Shown one piece after another: positions 51,734-60,631 of a stretch of DNA of 64,000 bases. The stretch spans positions 1 to 64,000 of the forward strand of contig CAZUCC010000008.1 in assembly GCA_964619065.1 (NCBI GenBank), in the 5' to 3' direction. The number at the start of each line of letters is the position of its first letter. Position 1 is the stretch's first letter. Both the position numbers and the translations under genes were made by a program. This DNA is from JANXUC01 sp964619065 (GTDB lineage: Bacteria; Acidobacteriota; Terriglobia; Terriglobales; Acidobacteriaceae). Under the pieces are notes generated by a model. The model was not told the DNA's origin, searched no databases, and saw only the letters and a program-made list of their open reading frames with translations.

Positions 51734-53056
51734 TTACCAGCAGATTCCTTCGTAGGAGGGACGGCCGTCCGGACGGCGGTCCTTGTCCAGGTTGATAAGA
51801 TCGATCACTTTTTGCTCGGGCCGCAGCAAGCGCCGAAGTTCTTCGCGGTCGACGCGCGTCGCCACCACGATGACTTCGGATTCGTTGACCACCTTGGCCA
51901 GGTCGTTGCCCAAAACCGAGCCGAGGTGGGGAATCTCTTCCTCAATATATTGACGGTTCGATCCGATGAGGCGCCCCATGGTGACGTTCTCATCCCAGAT
52001 CAGGAGTTGGCGGCCTTCGCCCAGCAGACGCTTGGCGAGAATCACTTGCGGACTCTCGCGAAGATCGTCGGTGTGCGCCTTGAAGCTGAGTCCTAAAAGC
52101 CCGATCTTCTTTTTGCCTGTGCGCAGAATCATATCGATAGCGCGGTCCAAATGCCGGTCATTGCTGGGGAGAATCGATTCAAACAAGGGAAGCTTCAGAT
52201 CGAGTTCACGTCCACGGTGACTCAGAGCACGTACGTCTTTAGGCAGGCAAGAGCCTCCAAAAGCAAATCCGGGTTTCAGGTAGGCAGGCGAGATATTCAG
52301 CTTCGTGTCGGCGCAGAAAATTTCCACTATGGTTTCCGGATCAACATGTAGTTCCTTCGCCAGCGATCCCACTTCGTTTGCAAAGGCCACTTTCAGAGCG
52401 TGCCAGGAGTTGCAGATGTACTTCACCATCTCCGCCGAAGTGAAGGAGGTCTCGAAGACGCGGCCCGGCGCCCACGCATAAATTTCGCGGAGGAATGTGC
52501 TGTGAGCGGGATCCGCCGCTCCGATCACGGTCATGGCCGGCTCCATGAAGTCCTTAACCGCAGAACCCTCGCGCAGGAACTCCGGGTTCGAGCACACGCC
52601 AAAGTTCTTCCCTAAACGTTTTCCGCTTGCTTTTTCCAGAGTAGGAACAACCAGCGTTTCTGCTGTTCCCGGCAACACAGTGCTGCGCAGCACAACGAGG
52701 TGAAAGCTGTTCTTTTTGGCGAGCACTTCGCCGATCTGACGGCAAACCGGCTCAATATGCCCGAGATCGAGCTTGCCGCTTCGCATGCTCGGCGTGCCAA
52801 CGCAAAGAATGGAAATATCCGTCTTTTGTACGGCTTCCGCCACATCCAAAGTGGCGCGTAACAGTCCAGCTTTGTGCGCTTCGGCGATCAGTTCGCTCAT
52901 GCCCGGCTCAAGGATCGGGCTGCGCCCGGAATCCATCATTTCGACTTTGTCGCGATTCAAGTCCACGCCGATGACGGGAAACCCTTGCTTCGCGAAGCAC
53001 GCCGCGCTAACTGAGCCAACATACCCGAGACCAAAAACGCTAATAGAACGAGTCAT
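51734..53056 (-). CDS. Nucleotide-sugar 6-dehydrogenase (GDP-mannose dehydrogenase AlgD-like)
   Basis: 440 residues. NAD-binding GLGYVG at 9-14; SNPEFLREGSAVKDF (156-170); catalytic Cys C270 in FAFGGSCLPKDVRAL. It makes a UDP- or GDP-linked uronic acid from the hexose nucleotide. The FAFGGSCLPKD form and the Cys position match GDP-mannose dehydrogenase AlgD better than UDP-glucose dehydrogenase, but the two families are close. It is the first gene of the leftward operon to 46424. With the alginate-lyase-like protein at 53580, it argues for a uronic-acid-containing polymer. Confidence 0.88.
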   Translation of the reverse strand: MTRSISVFGLGYVGSVSAACFAKQGFPVIGVDLNRDKVEMMDSGRSPILEPGMSELIAEAHKAGLLRATLDVAEAVQKTDISILCVGTPSMRSGKLDLGHIEPVCRQIGEVLAKKNSFHLVVLRSTVLPGTAETLVVPTLEKASGKRLGKNFGVCSNPEFLREGSAVKDFMEPAMTVIGAADPAHSTFLREIYAWAPGRVFETSFTSAEMVKYICNSWHALKVAFANEVGSLAKELHVDPETIVEIFCADTKLNISPAYLKPGFAFGGSCLPKDVRALSHRGRELDLKLPLFESILPSNDRHLDRAIDMILRTGKKKIGLLGLSFKAHTDDLRESPQVILAKRLLGEGRQLLIWDENVTMGRLIGSNRQYIEEEIPHLGSVLGNDLAKVVNESEVIVVATRVDREELRRLLRPEQKVIDLINLDKDRRPDGRPSYEGICW

Positions 53057-53579
53057 GATTCCCTTATGAAGTTATTTTGCCGCTCACAAATTCGTGGATT
53101 CTTGCTGAGGGGGAACAATTCTAGTGGGCACGCTATGTGCCGAATCGATGCTTACTCTTCACCGATTTTGGCAGGCTATCAAGGGCGAGTGAGCTGGGAA
53201 CTGTGCAAAATAATGCACACTCTATGCCTGGCTATCCTACCAAGTTCTCACCAATTGCGCGCTCAGACAGTTTCAATCGAGAAGGGAGAATTGTGCTCCA
53301 CCTTCCCCTCTCGAAGCATACCAGCTTCTCTCCCGAACGCACAGGAGGCTGCTTGGGTCAAAATTACCGAAGTTATTGAAAGCAGGAGACAATTCGTCGT
53401 CGTTTAGACCTCGAAGTCCAGTCTCAATTCCTGTAAAATTCGGTAAGTTTCCCCCTAGAACGGCGCGATCGTTGCGGTAATTCAAGCCCGTTCCTCACTC
53501 CGAGTGGGTCGGGTTGCTGTCGGTTTTGTGCCCCGGGTTAAGCGCGCAAGCTGAAGTTGTCTGGAAAGAAAAGTTCACT
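53057..53579. other. Divergent control region between dehydrogenase and heparinase genes
   Basis: About 520 nt. It contains a strong -24/-12-like site for the rightward gene (53460-53476) and an inverted pair TTACCGAA (53364-53371) / TTCGGTAA (53439-53446) separated by 67 nt. No gene-like frame is convincing; 53066-53407 is open but has no family resemblance. Confidence 0.4.
53460..53477 (+). promoter_or_regulatory. Candidate sigma-54 promoter upstream of the heparinase gene
   Basis: ACGGCGCGATCGTTGCGG has GG at 53462-53463 and GC at 53474-53475 with 10-nt spacing. GGCGCG-N4-TTGC agrees with the RpoN consensus GGCACG-N4-TTGC except for one base. It lies about 105 nt before the ATG. Confidence 0.5.
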
Positions 53580-55967
53580 ATGGCGGCATGGAAACAACGA
53601 ATTCGGCGTGTTGCATCCATGGATCGCGCGGAGTTCCTGGATCGTTCTCGGCAGGCCGTGGCTCAGCGCTGGGACGAGACTTTAACGCAGCTTGGGCGTA
53701 ACTGGACTGGACAACTCCGCCCGACGCCATCCGCCCGCAAGGGAAAGTTTTTCTTCGAACCAGAGGCCGTTCCGCAATTGATTGCACTTTTTCGGGAACG
53801 GCTGCCGGAGCAGGCGGATGCCGTCGTTCGCCGTGCAGAGCGTGTTCTCCAGCACCGTTTTGACCTGCTGGGTTTTGAAAATGTTGAGTACGGCAAGGTC
53901 ATCGATTGGCACTTGGACAAGGTTCACGGCAAGCGAGCACCCCGCCAATCAGCCTTTCGCGTGGAGTACCTGAATTTTGCCAAAGTCGGCGACAGCAAGG
54001 TGACGTGGGAGCTGAACCGTCACCAACATCTCGTGCTCTTGGCGAAGGCCTATTTGCTGACCAGAGACGAGCGCTTTGCCAAGGAAATCTTTGAGCAGTG
54101 GTACGCCTGGCAGAAGCAGAACCCGTACCCGGTCGGGATTAACTGGGCGAGTACTCTCGAAGTGGCTTTCCGCAGTCTTTCCTGGCTTTGGGTGCGCGCG
54201 CTGCTGGACGGCGACCCCGTGGTTCCTCACACCTTCTCCGCGGATTTATCGAGGGCGCTGGCACTGAGCGGCCGTCACATTGAGCGCTATCTTTCCACAT
54301 ATTTCTCTCCCAATACGCATCTCCTCGGCGAGGCCATGGCGCTGTTCTGCATTGGAGCGCTGTGCCCGGAAGCGAACCAATCCGACCACTGGCGGGAACT
54401 GGGATGGCGTGTTGTCGTGGAGGAAGCGCGCAAGCAAGTGCGCGAGGATGGTTTCTACTTCGAGCAGAGTGTTTACTATCATGTCTACGCATTGGACCTC
54501 TTCTTACAGTGCGGGCTCCTGGCCTCGAAGAACGATGTGACGCCCCCCGCTGAGTACGCCAGCACGGTGGAACATATGTGCGCGACTCTGGCTCTATTGA
54601 GCCGCACCGGAACCTCAGCCCGTTTTGGCGACGACGATGGAGGCCGTTTGCACGACGGGCAGCGGAACCTAACCGAGCATTTCGTGGATCCGCTAGCGAC
54701 CGCTGCGGTGGTGTTTGGGCGCGGAGACTTCAAATACCTTGCGGGTGGCCTGCGCGAGGAAACGATTTGGCTGTTGGGAGTCGAGGGCGTTGACCAGTTC
54801 GACTCTTTGAGGTCGGTTCCGCCCCAGTTCTCTTCGACGGCACTCGTGGCTTCCGGTTTTTATTTGATGAGCAGCGCGGAGCCTGTCCCGCAACAGATGG
54901 TGATCGATGCCGGCCCGCAAGGTAGTGGATCTGGCGGACACGGACACGCGGATGCTCTGAGCCTGCAGCTTCTGTATGGCGGCCGCGTGCTGCTGCAAGA
55001 CCCAGGAACTCTCGAGTACGTAGGAGAAGGCCAGGACCGCAACGCCATGCGGGGCACAGCGTCTCACAACACATTGATCGTGGATGGCACGGGCCAGAGC
55101 GAGCCCGTAGGGCCGTTCTCCTGGAGCCGGCTCACCCAAACGCGAGAGGAAGCCTGGGTTGCGGGCGAATACTTCGACTTGTTCTGCGGCAGTCACGATG
55201 GCTATGCGCAGCAGGGCATCACGCATCGGCGCTGGGTGTTTCATCTGCAAAATCGTTTCTGGCTGGTTCGAGACGTGGTGGAAGGCCAGGGCGTACACAA
55301 GCTTGAGGTGGCCTGGCATCTGGGTCCGGAGCTGCATCCGTCGGATTCAGAGAATGGTTTTTTTAACAGCACCAATCCAGAGTGCGGTGTCGCCCTCGTG
55401 GGATGTGCAGGCGGCCATTGGCAGCGTGAGATACAACCCAGTTGGTGGTCTCCCGTCTACGGTCGCAAGGAAAGATCCTGGACGGTCCGGTACCGGAGCG
55501 AAAGCGAGCTTCCCACGGAATATGCCACGATCGTCATGCCCTTGGCAGATCACAACCAGGCCAGCGGCAGTCTTCGTTCTGTGAATGAAATCGACAATGC
55601 GGAAGTCCGCGGGTATCTTTACGAATTGGGTCGCGAGCAGCATGGGTTCTTCTTTCGGCAGAGTGCAAGACCCTGGATGCAGGGAGTTTGGGCGAGTGAT
55701 GCGGAGTTCCTCTACTATCGCGCCGATTCGAGCGGGCTTCGCGACTTGTATTTCTATAACGGTAGTTATGCGGAGGCCAGAGGCAAGCGGCTGGTTTCCT
55801 CACAAGGTGTTGTTCCCTATTGCCAGCTCGTACCTCGCGGGGATGCAACTCAAGTTGTTTCTCCATGGAGCGAGCGCATTGTGCTTCACGAAGCGTTGAG
55901 CCACACCGTAACTAGGCCCGATGCAGCGCTGTCGTTGTCTGGCACACGAGATCGGATGGGTAACTGA
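53580..55967 (+). CDS. Heparinase II/III-family (alginate-lyase-like) protein
   Basis: About 795 residues. The N-terminal alpha/alpha-toroid region includes LNRHQHLVLLAKAYLLTRDERFA and NTHLLGEAMAL. The C-terminal Hepar_II_III domain includes GSGGHGHADALSLQLLYGG and GTASHNTLIVDG, with the His and Tyr positions typical of these lyases. It probably cleaves uronic-acid glycan during synthesis or turnover. No signal peptide is seen; the start is ATG 53580 (purine-rich GGAAAG upstream). It is the first gene of a rightward unit with the second amidotransferase, which starts at the next base. Confidence 0.9.
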   Translation: MAAWKQRIRRVASMDRAEFLDRSRQAVAQRWDETLTQLGRNWTGQLRPTPSARKGKFFFEPEAVPQLIALFRERLPEQADAVVRRAERVLQHRFDLLGFENVEYGKVIDWHLDKVHGKRAPRQSAFRVEYLNFAKVGDSKVTWELNRHQHLVLLAKAYLLTRDERFAKEIFEQWYAWQKQNPYPVGINWASTLEVAFRSLSWLWVRALLDGDPVVPHTFSADLSRALALSGRHIERYLSTYFSPNTHLLGEAMALFCIGALCPEANQSDHWRELGWRVVVEEARKQVREDGFYFEQSVYYHVYALDLFLQCGLLASKNDVTPPAEYASTVEHMCATLALLSRTGTSARFGDDDGGRLHDGQRNLTEHFVDPLATAAVVFGRGDFKYLAGGLREETIWLLGVEGVDQFDSLRSVPPQFSSTALVASGFYLMSSAEPVPQQMVIDAGPQGSGSGGHGHADALSLQLLYGGRVLLQDPGTLEYVGEGQDRNAMRGTASHNTLIVDGTGQSEPVGPFSWSRLTQTREEAWVAGEYFDLFCGSHDGYAQQGITHRRWVFHLQNRFWLVRDVVEGQGVHKLEVAWHLGPELHPSDSENGFFNSTNPECGVALVGCAGGHWQREIQPSWWSPVYGRKERSWTVRYRSESELPTEYATIVMPLADHNQASGSLRSVNEIDNAEVRGYLYELGREQHGFFFRQSARPWMQGVWASDAEFLYYRADSSGLRDLYFYNGSYAEARGKRLVSSQGVVPYCQLVPRGDATQVVSPWSERIVLHEALSHTVTRPDAALSLSGTRDRMGN

Positions 55968-57905
55968 ATGTGCGGTATTTGCGGAATTTTTAACCAGGAC
56001 CGGGGACGACGCGTTGACCGCTCTACGTTGGCGTCCATGAATCACCAGATCACGCATCGCGGCCCGGACGACGAAGGCTTGTTTGTAGACGGCAACGTGG
56101 GCATGGCCATGCGTCGTCTCAGCATCATTGATGTCAAGTCCGGCCATCAGCCTTTGTCGAACGAAACTGGAGATGTTTGGATCGTCTACAACGGCGAAAT
56201 CTACAATCACCAGGATTCACGCACAGACATGGAAGCGCGCGGGCATCGCTATCGCACAAAGAGCGATACCGAGACGATCGTGCATTTGTACGAGGAGTAT
56301 GGCCGCGACTGCGTGCAACATCTGCGCGGCATGTTCGCCTTCGTGATCTGGGATCAACGCCGCCGTATCCTCTTTGGGGCGCGAGACCGCCTCGGAATCA
56401 AGCCGTTCTACTACCGCCATCAAGACGGGACGTTTCTCTTTGGTTCCGAAATTAAAACGATACTGGCATATCCCGGCGTGAAAGTGGAATTCAATCGCAC
56501 GACGCTGGGCGAATATCTCGCTTTTGGCTACACCTCCGGTGCAGAAACCATGTTTGCGGGAATCCGAAAGCTCATGCCCGGCCACTGGTTCGAGCTTGAG
56601 GAAACCGGCGAGTGGCGAAGCGAGCAGTACTGGGATTTACAGATCACCCCGGACGACGGCAGCCTCCCGCAGAAGCATTACATTGACATGTATCGTCAAG
56701 GGCTGGAGCAGGCAGTTTCCAGCCACCTCATGAGCGATGTTCCACTCGGTGTCTTTTTGAGCGGCGGCGTGGATTCGAGCGCTGTGGCTGCTTTGACGCG
56801 GCGCATCCGAGGTGGGCCGGTTGAGACTTTTTCGGTGGGTTATGAAGAAGCAGCCTTCAGTGAGCTCGGGTACGCGCAAGAAGTCGCGACGCATATTGGA
56901 ACTAAGCACCATGAGGTGCGCGTTTCACAGACGGAGTTCTTCGATGCGCTGCCCAGTCTGATTTGGCACGAAGATGAACCAATTGTTTGGCCTTCCAGCG
57001 TAGCACTGTATTTTGTGGCGCGCCTGGCGCGAGAACGAGTCACGGTCGTGCTGACCGGCGAGGGCAGCGACGAGACGCTCGGGGGTTACAGCCGCTATGC
57101 TTGGACGCTCTGGAATACCCGTGGGGACGGCGCTTATCGCGGAATTGTGCCCTCTTTCCTGCGACAGAAGGTCCGCCATGCCATTCAATCGGAGCGGTTG
57201 GGTGCCACGTTGCGGCGGCGTCTGGAACATACATTTCTCGGGCGCGACGGCGGACACTGGGAATCCCTATACTTCGACAACTTCTATTCCGCCTTTCCTG
57301 CCAGCGAGCAGACGAATCTGCTCACCCCAGAGGCGCAAGCAAATGCCGGCGATCCTTACGCAAACGCCATGGGCTATTGGGAAAACTCCTCCGGGGATTT
57401 GCTACACAAGCTGCTCTATACAGACATAAAGACTTACCTGGTTGAGTTGCTCATGAAACAGGATCAGATGAGTATGGCAGCGTCCATCGAGAGCCGCGTG
57501 CCGTTTCTCGACCACGGACTCGTCGAACAGGCCATGCGCATCCCAACCAAATATTTGCTGAATGGATTGTCCGGAAAGATGGTGCTCAAGCGTGCTCTTG
57601 AGGATATTTTGCCGCACGATATTCTCTACCGGAAGAAAATGGGATTCCCCACACCATGGGCGCGGTGGCTGCAGGGCAATCAGCTCAATGCAGTGGAGGA
57701 CATGCTCACCAGCGAGCGCAGTCAGGCGCGCTGCCTATTTCAAGTCGAAGCGCTGCGCCACATCTTCGCTGAACACCGCAAAAAACAGCGCGATCACACA
57801 GACCGCATCTGGAGGCTGATGAACCTCGAAATGTGGCATCGCGTGTTTGTCGACGGAGAGGTGCCCGTGAGCGATTCAGTCAGCAGCATTGCTAGAACGT
57901 CATGA
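55968..57905 (+). CDS. Asparagine-synthase-like amidotransferase of the EPS locus (copy 2)
   Basis: 645 residues. Cys2 nucleophile (MCGICGIF), HRGPDDEGLF, VYNGEIYNH; synthetase PP-loop FLSGGVDSSAVAAL and GEGSDETLGGYSRYAW. It is similar in architecture to the protein at 32807, so the locus has two such enzymes, perhaps for different sugar acids. It starts directly at the heparinase stop (no gap) and overlaps the next open frame only if that gene uses its upstream start. Confidence 0.92.
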   Translation: MCGICGIFNQDRGRRVDRSTLASMNHQITHRGPDDEGLFVDGNVGMAMRRLSIIDVKSGHQPLSNETGDVWIVYNGEIYNHQDSRTDMEARGHRYRTKSDTETIVHLYEEYGRDCVQHLRGMFAFVIWDQRRRILFGARDRLGIKPFYYRHQDGTFLFGSEIKTILAYPGVKVEFNRTTLGEYLAFGYTSGAETMFAGIRKLMPGHWFELEETGEWRSEQYWDLQITPDDGSLPQKHYIDMYRQGLEQAVSSHLMSDVPLGVFLSGGVDSSAVAALTRRIRGGPVETFSVGYEEAAFSELGYAQEVATHIGTKHHEVRVSQTEFFDALPSLIWHEDEPIVWPSSVALYFVARLARERVTVVLTGEGSDETLGGYSRYAWTLWNTRGDGAYRGIVPSFLRQKVRHAIQSERLGATLRRRLEHTFLGRDGGHWESLYFDNFYSAFPASEQTNLLTPEAQANAGDPYANAMGYWENSSGDLLHKLLYTDIKTYLVELLMKQDQMSMAASIESRVPFLDHGLVEQAMRIPTKYLLNGLSGKMVLKRALEDILPHDILYRKKMGFPTPWARWLQGNQLNAVEDMLTSERSQARCLFQVEALRHIFAEHRKKQRDHTDRIWRLMNLEMWHRVFVDGEVPVSDSVSSIARTS

Positions 57906-57963
57906 CTTGCTCTGCGTCCCCGTACCAATCGAAGAACCTCTTACAGAGAAGGCACAGGATTTC

Positions 57964-59031
57964 ATGCTGCGAAGGATGAAACTCGGCGCGCTGCGCCTCA
58001 TGAAGAGCAGTGGAGCTTTTGAAAGAATCCGTGACAGCCGTTGGCGTCGGGAACGGCTGCTGATTCTCTGTTACCACGGAATCTCAATTGAGGATGAGCA
58101 CGAGTGGCGCCCTAATCTTTACATGAACCCAGTTCTGCTACGGGAGCGGTTCGAAGCCCTGAAGCGTGGAGGCTACCCGGTGCTTCCTTTAGGGGAAGCC
58201 GTGAAGCGGCTCTTCCAAGGTGATTTGCCACCTCGTAGCGTGGTTCTTACTTTTGACGACGGCGGCTACGATTTCTACAAGCAGGCTAGCCCGCTTCTGC
58301 GCGAGTTTGGCTATCCGGCCACGATTTACCAGACTACCTATTACAGCGACTATCCGAAACCAATCTTCGGCCTCGCGTCCTCTTACTTGTTGTGGAAGCG
58401 CCGGGGTGAGGTTCTATCGCCCACGAAGGATTTGGGAGTCCACCAGGAGATGGATTTGCGCTCCAACGAGGGGCGTCAACGGGTCGCAACCGAGCTGGAG
58501 CAGTTCTGCCTGCAAGAAAGTCTGACGGGGGCTCAGAAAAACGATCTATTGGAGCGGCTTGCGAAGTTTCTCGGCTTGGACTACGAAGCGTTCCTGGCCA
58601 AGCGCCTGCTCCAGGTCATGCGGCCTCAGGAAATCGCGGAGATGACGGCTGCGGGTTTTGACGTTCAGCTCCATACTCATCGTCATCGCACACCCTTGGA
58701 CGAGTCCCTGTTTCGCAAGGAAATTGTGGACAATCGGAAGCGGATTTTCGAAATTTGCGGTCAAACGCCCACACATTTCTGCTACCCTTCCGGGCATTAC
58801 GAGATGGCTTTCCTTCCATGGCTGGAAAAAGAGGGCGTGACTTCTGCTACTACTTGCGATCCCGGGCTTGCCAACCGGCAGAGTCACCCGTTACTTCTGC
58901 CCCGCTTCATCGACAATGGAGGTCAACCCCTCTTTGTGTTCGAAGCTTGGCTGAGCGGAGCAGGTCATTTGGCGTCGGCGCGGCGCCCCGCGAAGGGTGC
59001 TCGCGCTAGCGAACGGGCTGCGGCTTCTTAG
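57964..59031 (+). CDS. Polysaccharide deacetylase (NodB family, longer form)
   Basis: About 355 residues. Motif 1 LTFDDGGYDFY with the two catalytic/metal Asp residues; motif 2 LHTHRHRTP with metal-binding His; motif 3 HFCYPSGHYE. A charged insertion (KRRGEVLSPTKDLGVHQEM) lies between motifs. The frame is open from TTG 57889 but ATG 57964 has GAAGG/AGGA close by. The first residues are basic rather than a signal peptide. It converges with the CysQ-type gene and overlaps its 3' end by 26 nt. Confidence 0.88.
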   Translation: MLRRMKLGALRLMKSSGAFERIRDSRWRRERLLILCYHGISIEDEHEWRPNLYMNPVLLRERFEALKRGGYPVLPLGEAVKRLFQGDLPPRSVVLTFDDGGYDFYKQASPLLREFGYPATIYQTTYYSDYPKPIFGLASSYLLWKRRGEVLSPTKDLGVHQEMDLRSNEGRQRVATELEQFCLQESLTGAQKNDLLERLAKFLGLDYEAFLAKRLLQVMRPQEIAEMTAAGFDVQLHTHRHRTPLDESLFRKEIVDNRKRIFEICGQTPTHFCYPSGHYEMAFLPWLEKEGVTSATTCDPGLANRQSHPLLLPRFIDNGGQPLFVFEAWLSGAGHLASARRPAKGARASERAAAS

Positions 59032-59812
59032 CAGTGGATGTAAGCGTGAGGATTTCGTTCTTTAGTCCCGCTCCTCCTGCCAACAAACCAGTAAGCTTCG
59101 GCTTGCGATTGTTGAAGAGAAGCGGAGACTCGTCCAGCGTACTGGTAAAACCGCCAGCGGACTCAATTAACGCAACCCCTGCCGCCACATCCCACTCGTG
59201 TTTTGGAGTGAGAGTCCAAGTGGCATCGGCCAGACCTGCTGCGACACATGCCAGCTTATATGCGACCGAACCCGTTGGGCGCACTGCAAAAGACTTCCCT
59301 TGAAATTGTTCCCATTCGCCGCGCTTGACCTCACTGCGGCTGGCTAACACAACACCGCCATCGAGGCTGATGCGCGAGCTGGGCTTTGCCGGACGCCCAT
59401 TGAATAGCAGTCCGCTCTCCACGGTGCCAACAAAACTTTCTTGTGTGGCCGGGTTGCAAATGCCCCCGGCGAAAGCCTGGCCATCGTGCACGAGTCCAAT
59501 AGAGACGCACCATTCCGGGATGCCTTGCACGAATTCGCGCGTTCCATCGAGAGGATCGACAATCCAAACCCAACTGCTTTCCAAGCGGATGGGATCGTCC
59601 ACGCTCTCTTCCGAAAGCCACCCCTCTCCAGGCCGCAACAAGGCTTTGCGCAGCACGGTGTCGACCTGGCGGTCGGCTTCGGTGACCGGATCGTGTCCAG
59701 CTTTGTATTCCGCCTGGACTTCACCGGGGGTGAAACGGGCAAAGATGGTGCGGGCTGCATCCAGGGCTTCCTGAATGCGGGATAGAGCTTCGGTATGAGA
59801 AATGGAAGTCAT
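59006..59812 (-). CDS. cysQ: Inositol-monophosphatase-family phosphatase, probable 3'(2'),5'-bisphosphate nucleotidase
   Basis: 268 residues with the IMPase metal sites: DPVTEADRQVD, WIVDPLDGTREF and EWDVAAGVALIESAGG. The family includes inositol phosphatases, HisN and CysQ. The CysQ assignment rests mainly on context: it is the third gene of the sat-cysC operon (21 nt after the TSUP gene). CysQ converts PAP, the by-product of sulfotransferases, to AMP. Because several sulfotransferases lie in the same region, a PAP phosphatase is expected. Confidence 0.8.
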   Translation of the reverse strand: MTSISHTEALSRIQEALDAARTIFARFTPGEVQAEYKAGHDPVTEADRQVDTVLRKALLRPGEGWLSEESVDDPIRLESSWVWIVDPLDGTREFVQGIPEWCVSIGLVHDGQAFAGGICNPATQESFVGTVESGLLFNGRPAKPSSRISLDGGVVLASRSEVKRGEWEQFQGKSFAVRPTGSVAYKLACVAAGLADATWTLTPKHEWDVAAGVALIESAGGFTSTLDESPLLFNNRKPKLTGLLAGGAGLKNEILTLTSTAKKPQPVR

Positions 59813-59833
59813 AAATTTGAATAAACTTAAAAA

Positions 59834-60598
59834 CTAGGCCCAGAGCATGCGCGCCCCAGTAATGAGCAGCACGCCGCAAAGAATCCGCCGTAACCACAGC
59901 ATCGGGACGCGTGTAGCCAGGTACGCTCCGAGCAACCCGCCAGGAACCGATCCAATGAGCAGGCCGCCCACAAGAGAATAATCAATGTTGTGGATCTGAA
60001 GATGGAGCAGGCTGGTGAAGCCCGTGAGAATCAAAGCATGGACAATGTCAGTACCGACCATTACGCGCGGCGGATAGCTGTAAAACAGCAGCAGAAGCAT
60101 CATGACGATGCTGCCTGAGCCCACCGAAGTCATTCCCACCAGGAAACCTGCCAGCAGGCCAATGATCGTCATTCCGAAAAACGACTTCGCTGTGGGCTGG
60201 CGAACGGTTAATTCTTCTTCGAAGCGTCCCTGGAGTAGCAGAAGCATCGGGATGCAAATCAGGAGAATACCGATGGCGTGGGCGATGAAAGAGTTGACGC
60301 CCGTGCCGTACAGAGTGCGGAGGTGTTTCAGAAATGCGACGCCGCCGTAGGCCCCGGGAATACTGCCACAAGCGAGCGCAATGACCACCTTGCGGCGGAC
60401 CGTTCCTTTGGTCAGGTGCACCCAACTGGTGCCAATTTTTGTGACGAAGTTAAAAAGAGCGTCCGAGCCAACAGCTAGCATGGCGGGCACGTGCAGACCG
60501 TAGATGAGGATGGGGAGCAGCAACACGCCGCCCCCCAGTCCCGTCATGCCGATCAGGGTACCGACCAAAAACCCCACGAGAATCTTCATTTCAAACAT
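59834..60598 (-). CDS. TSUP-family membrane transporter (TauE/SafE)
   Basis: 254 residues with about eight hydrophobic helices in two repeats. The first begins ILVGFLVGTLIGMTGLGGGVLLLP, the second IIGLLAGFLVGMTSVGSGSIVMM. Such proteins move sulfite, sulfonates or other sulfur anions, and some move sulfate. Between sat-cysC (33 nt) and cysQ (21 nt) it probably handles an oxyanion for the PAPS pathway; direction and substrate are not known. Confidence 0.88.
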   Translation of the reverse strand: MFEMKILVGFLVGTLIGMTGLGGGVLLLPILIYGLHVPAMLAVGSDALFNFVTKIGTSWVHLTKGTVRRKVVIALACGSIPGAYGGVAFLKHLRTLYGTGVNSFIAHAIGILLICIPMLLLLQGRFEEELTVRQPTAKSFFGMTIIGLLAGFLVGMTSVGSGSIVMMLLLLFYSYPPRVMVGTDIVHALILTGFTSLLHLQIHNIDYSLVGGLLIGSVPGGLLGAYLATRVPMLWLRRILCGVLLITGARMLWA

Positions 60599-60631
60599 GG
60601 TGAAAGTTTTTCTCGAAGATTCCTCTGCCGG

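Noticed and set aside
53364..53446. TTACCGAA / TTCGGTAA inverted pair in the dehydrogenase-heparinase gap
   Set aside because: The arms are 67 nt apart, too far for a dimer site or a stable hairpin; kept only as a note in the region entry.
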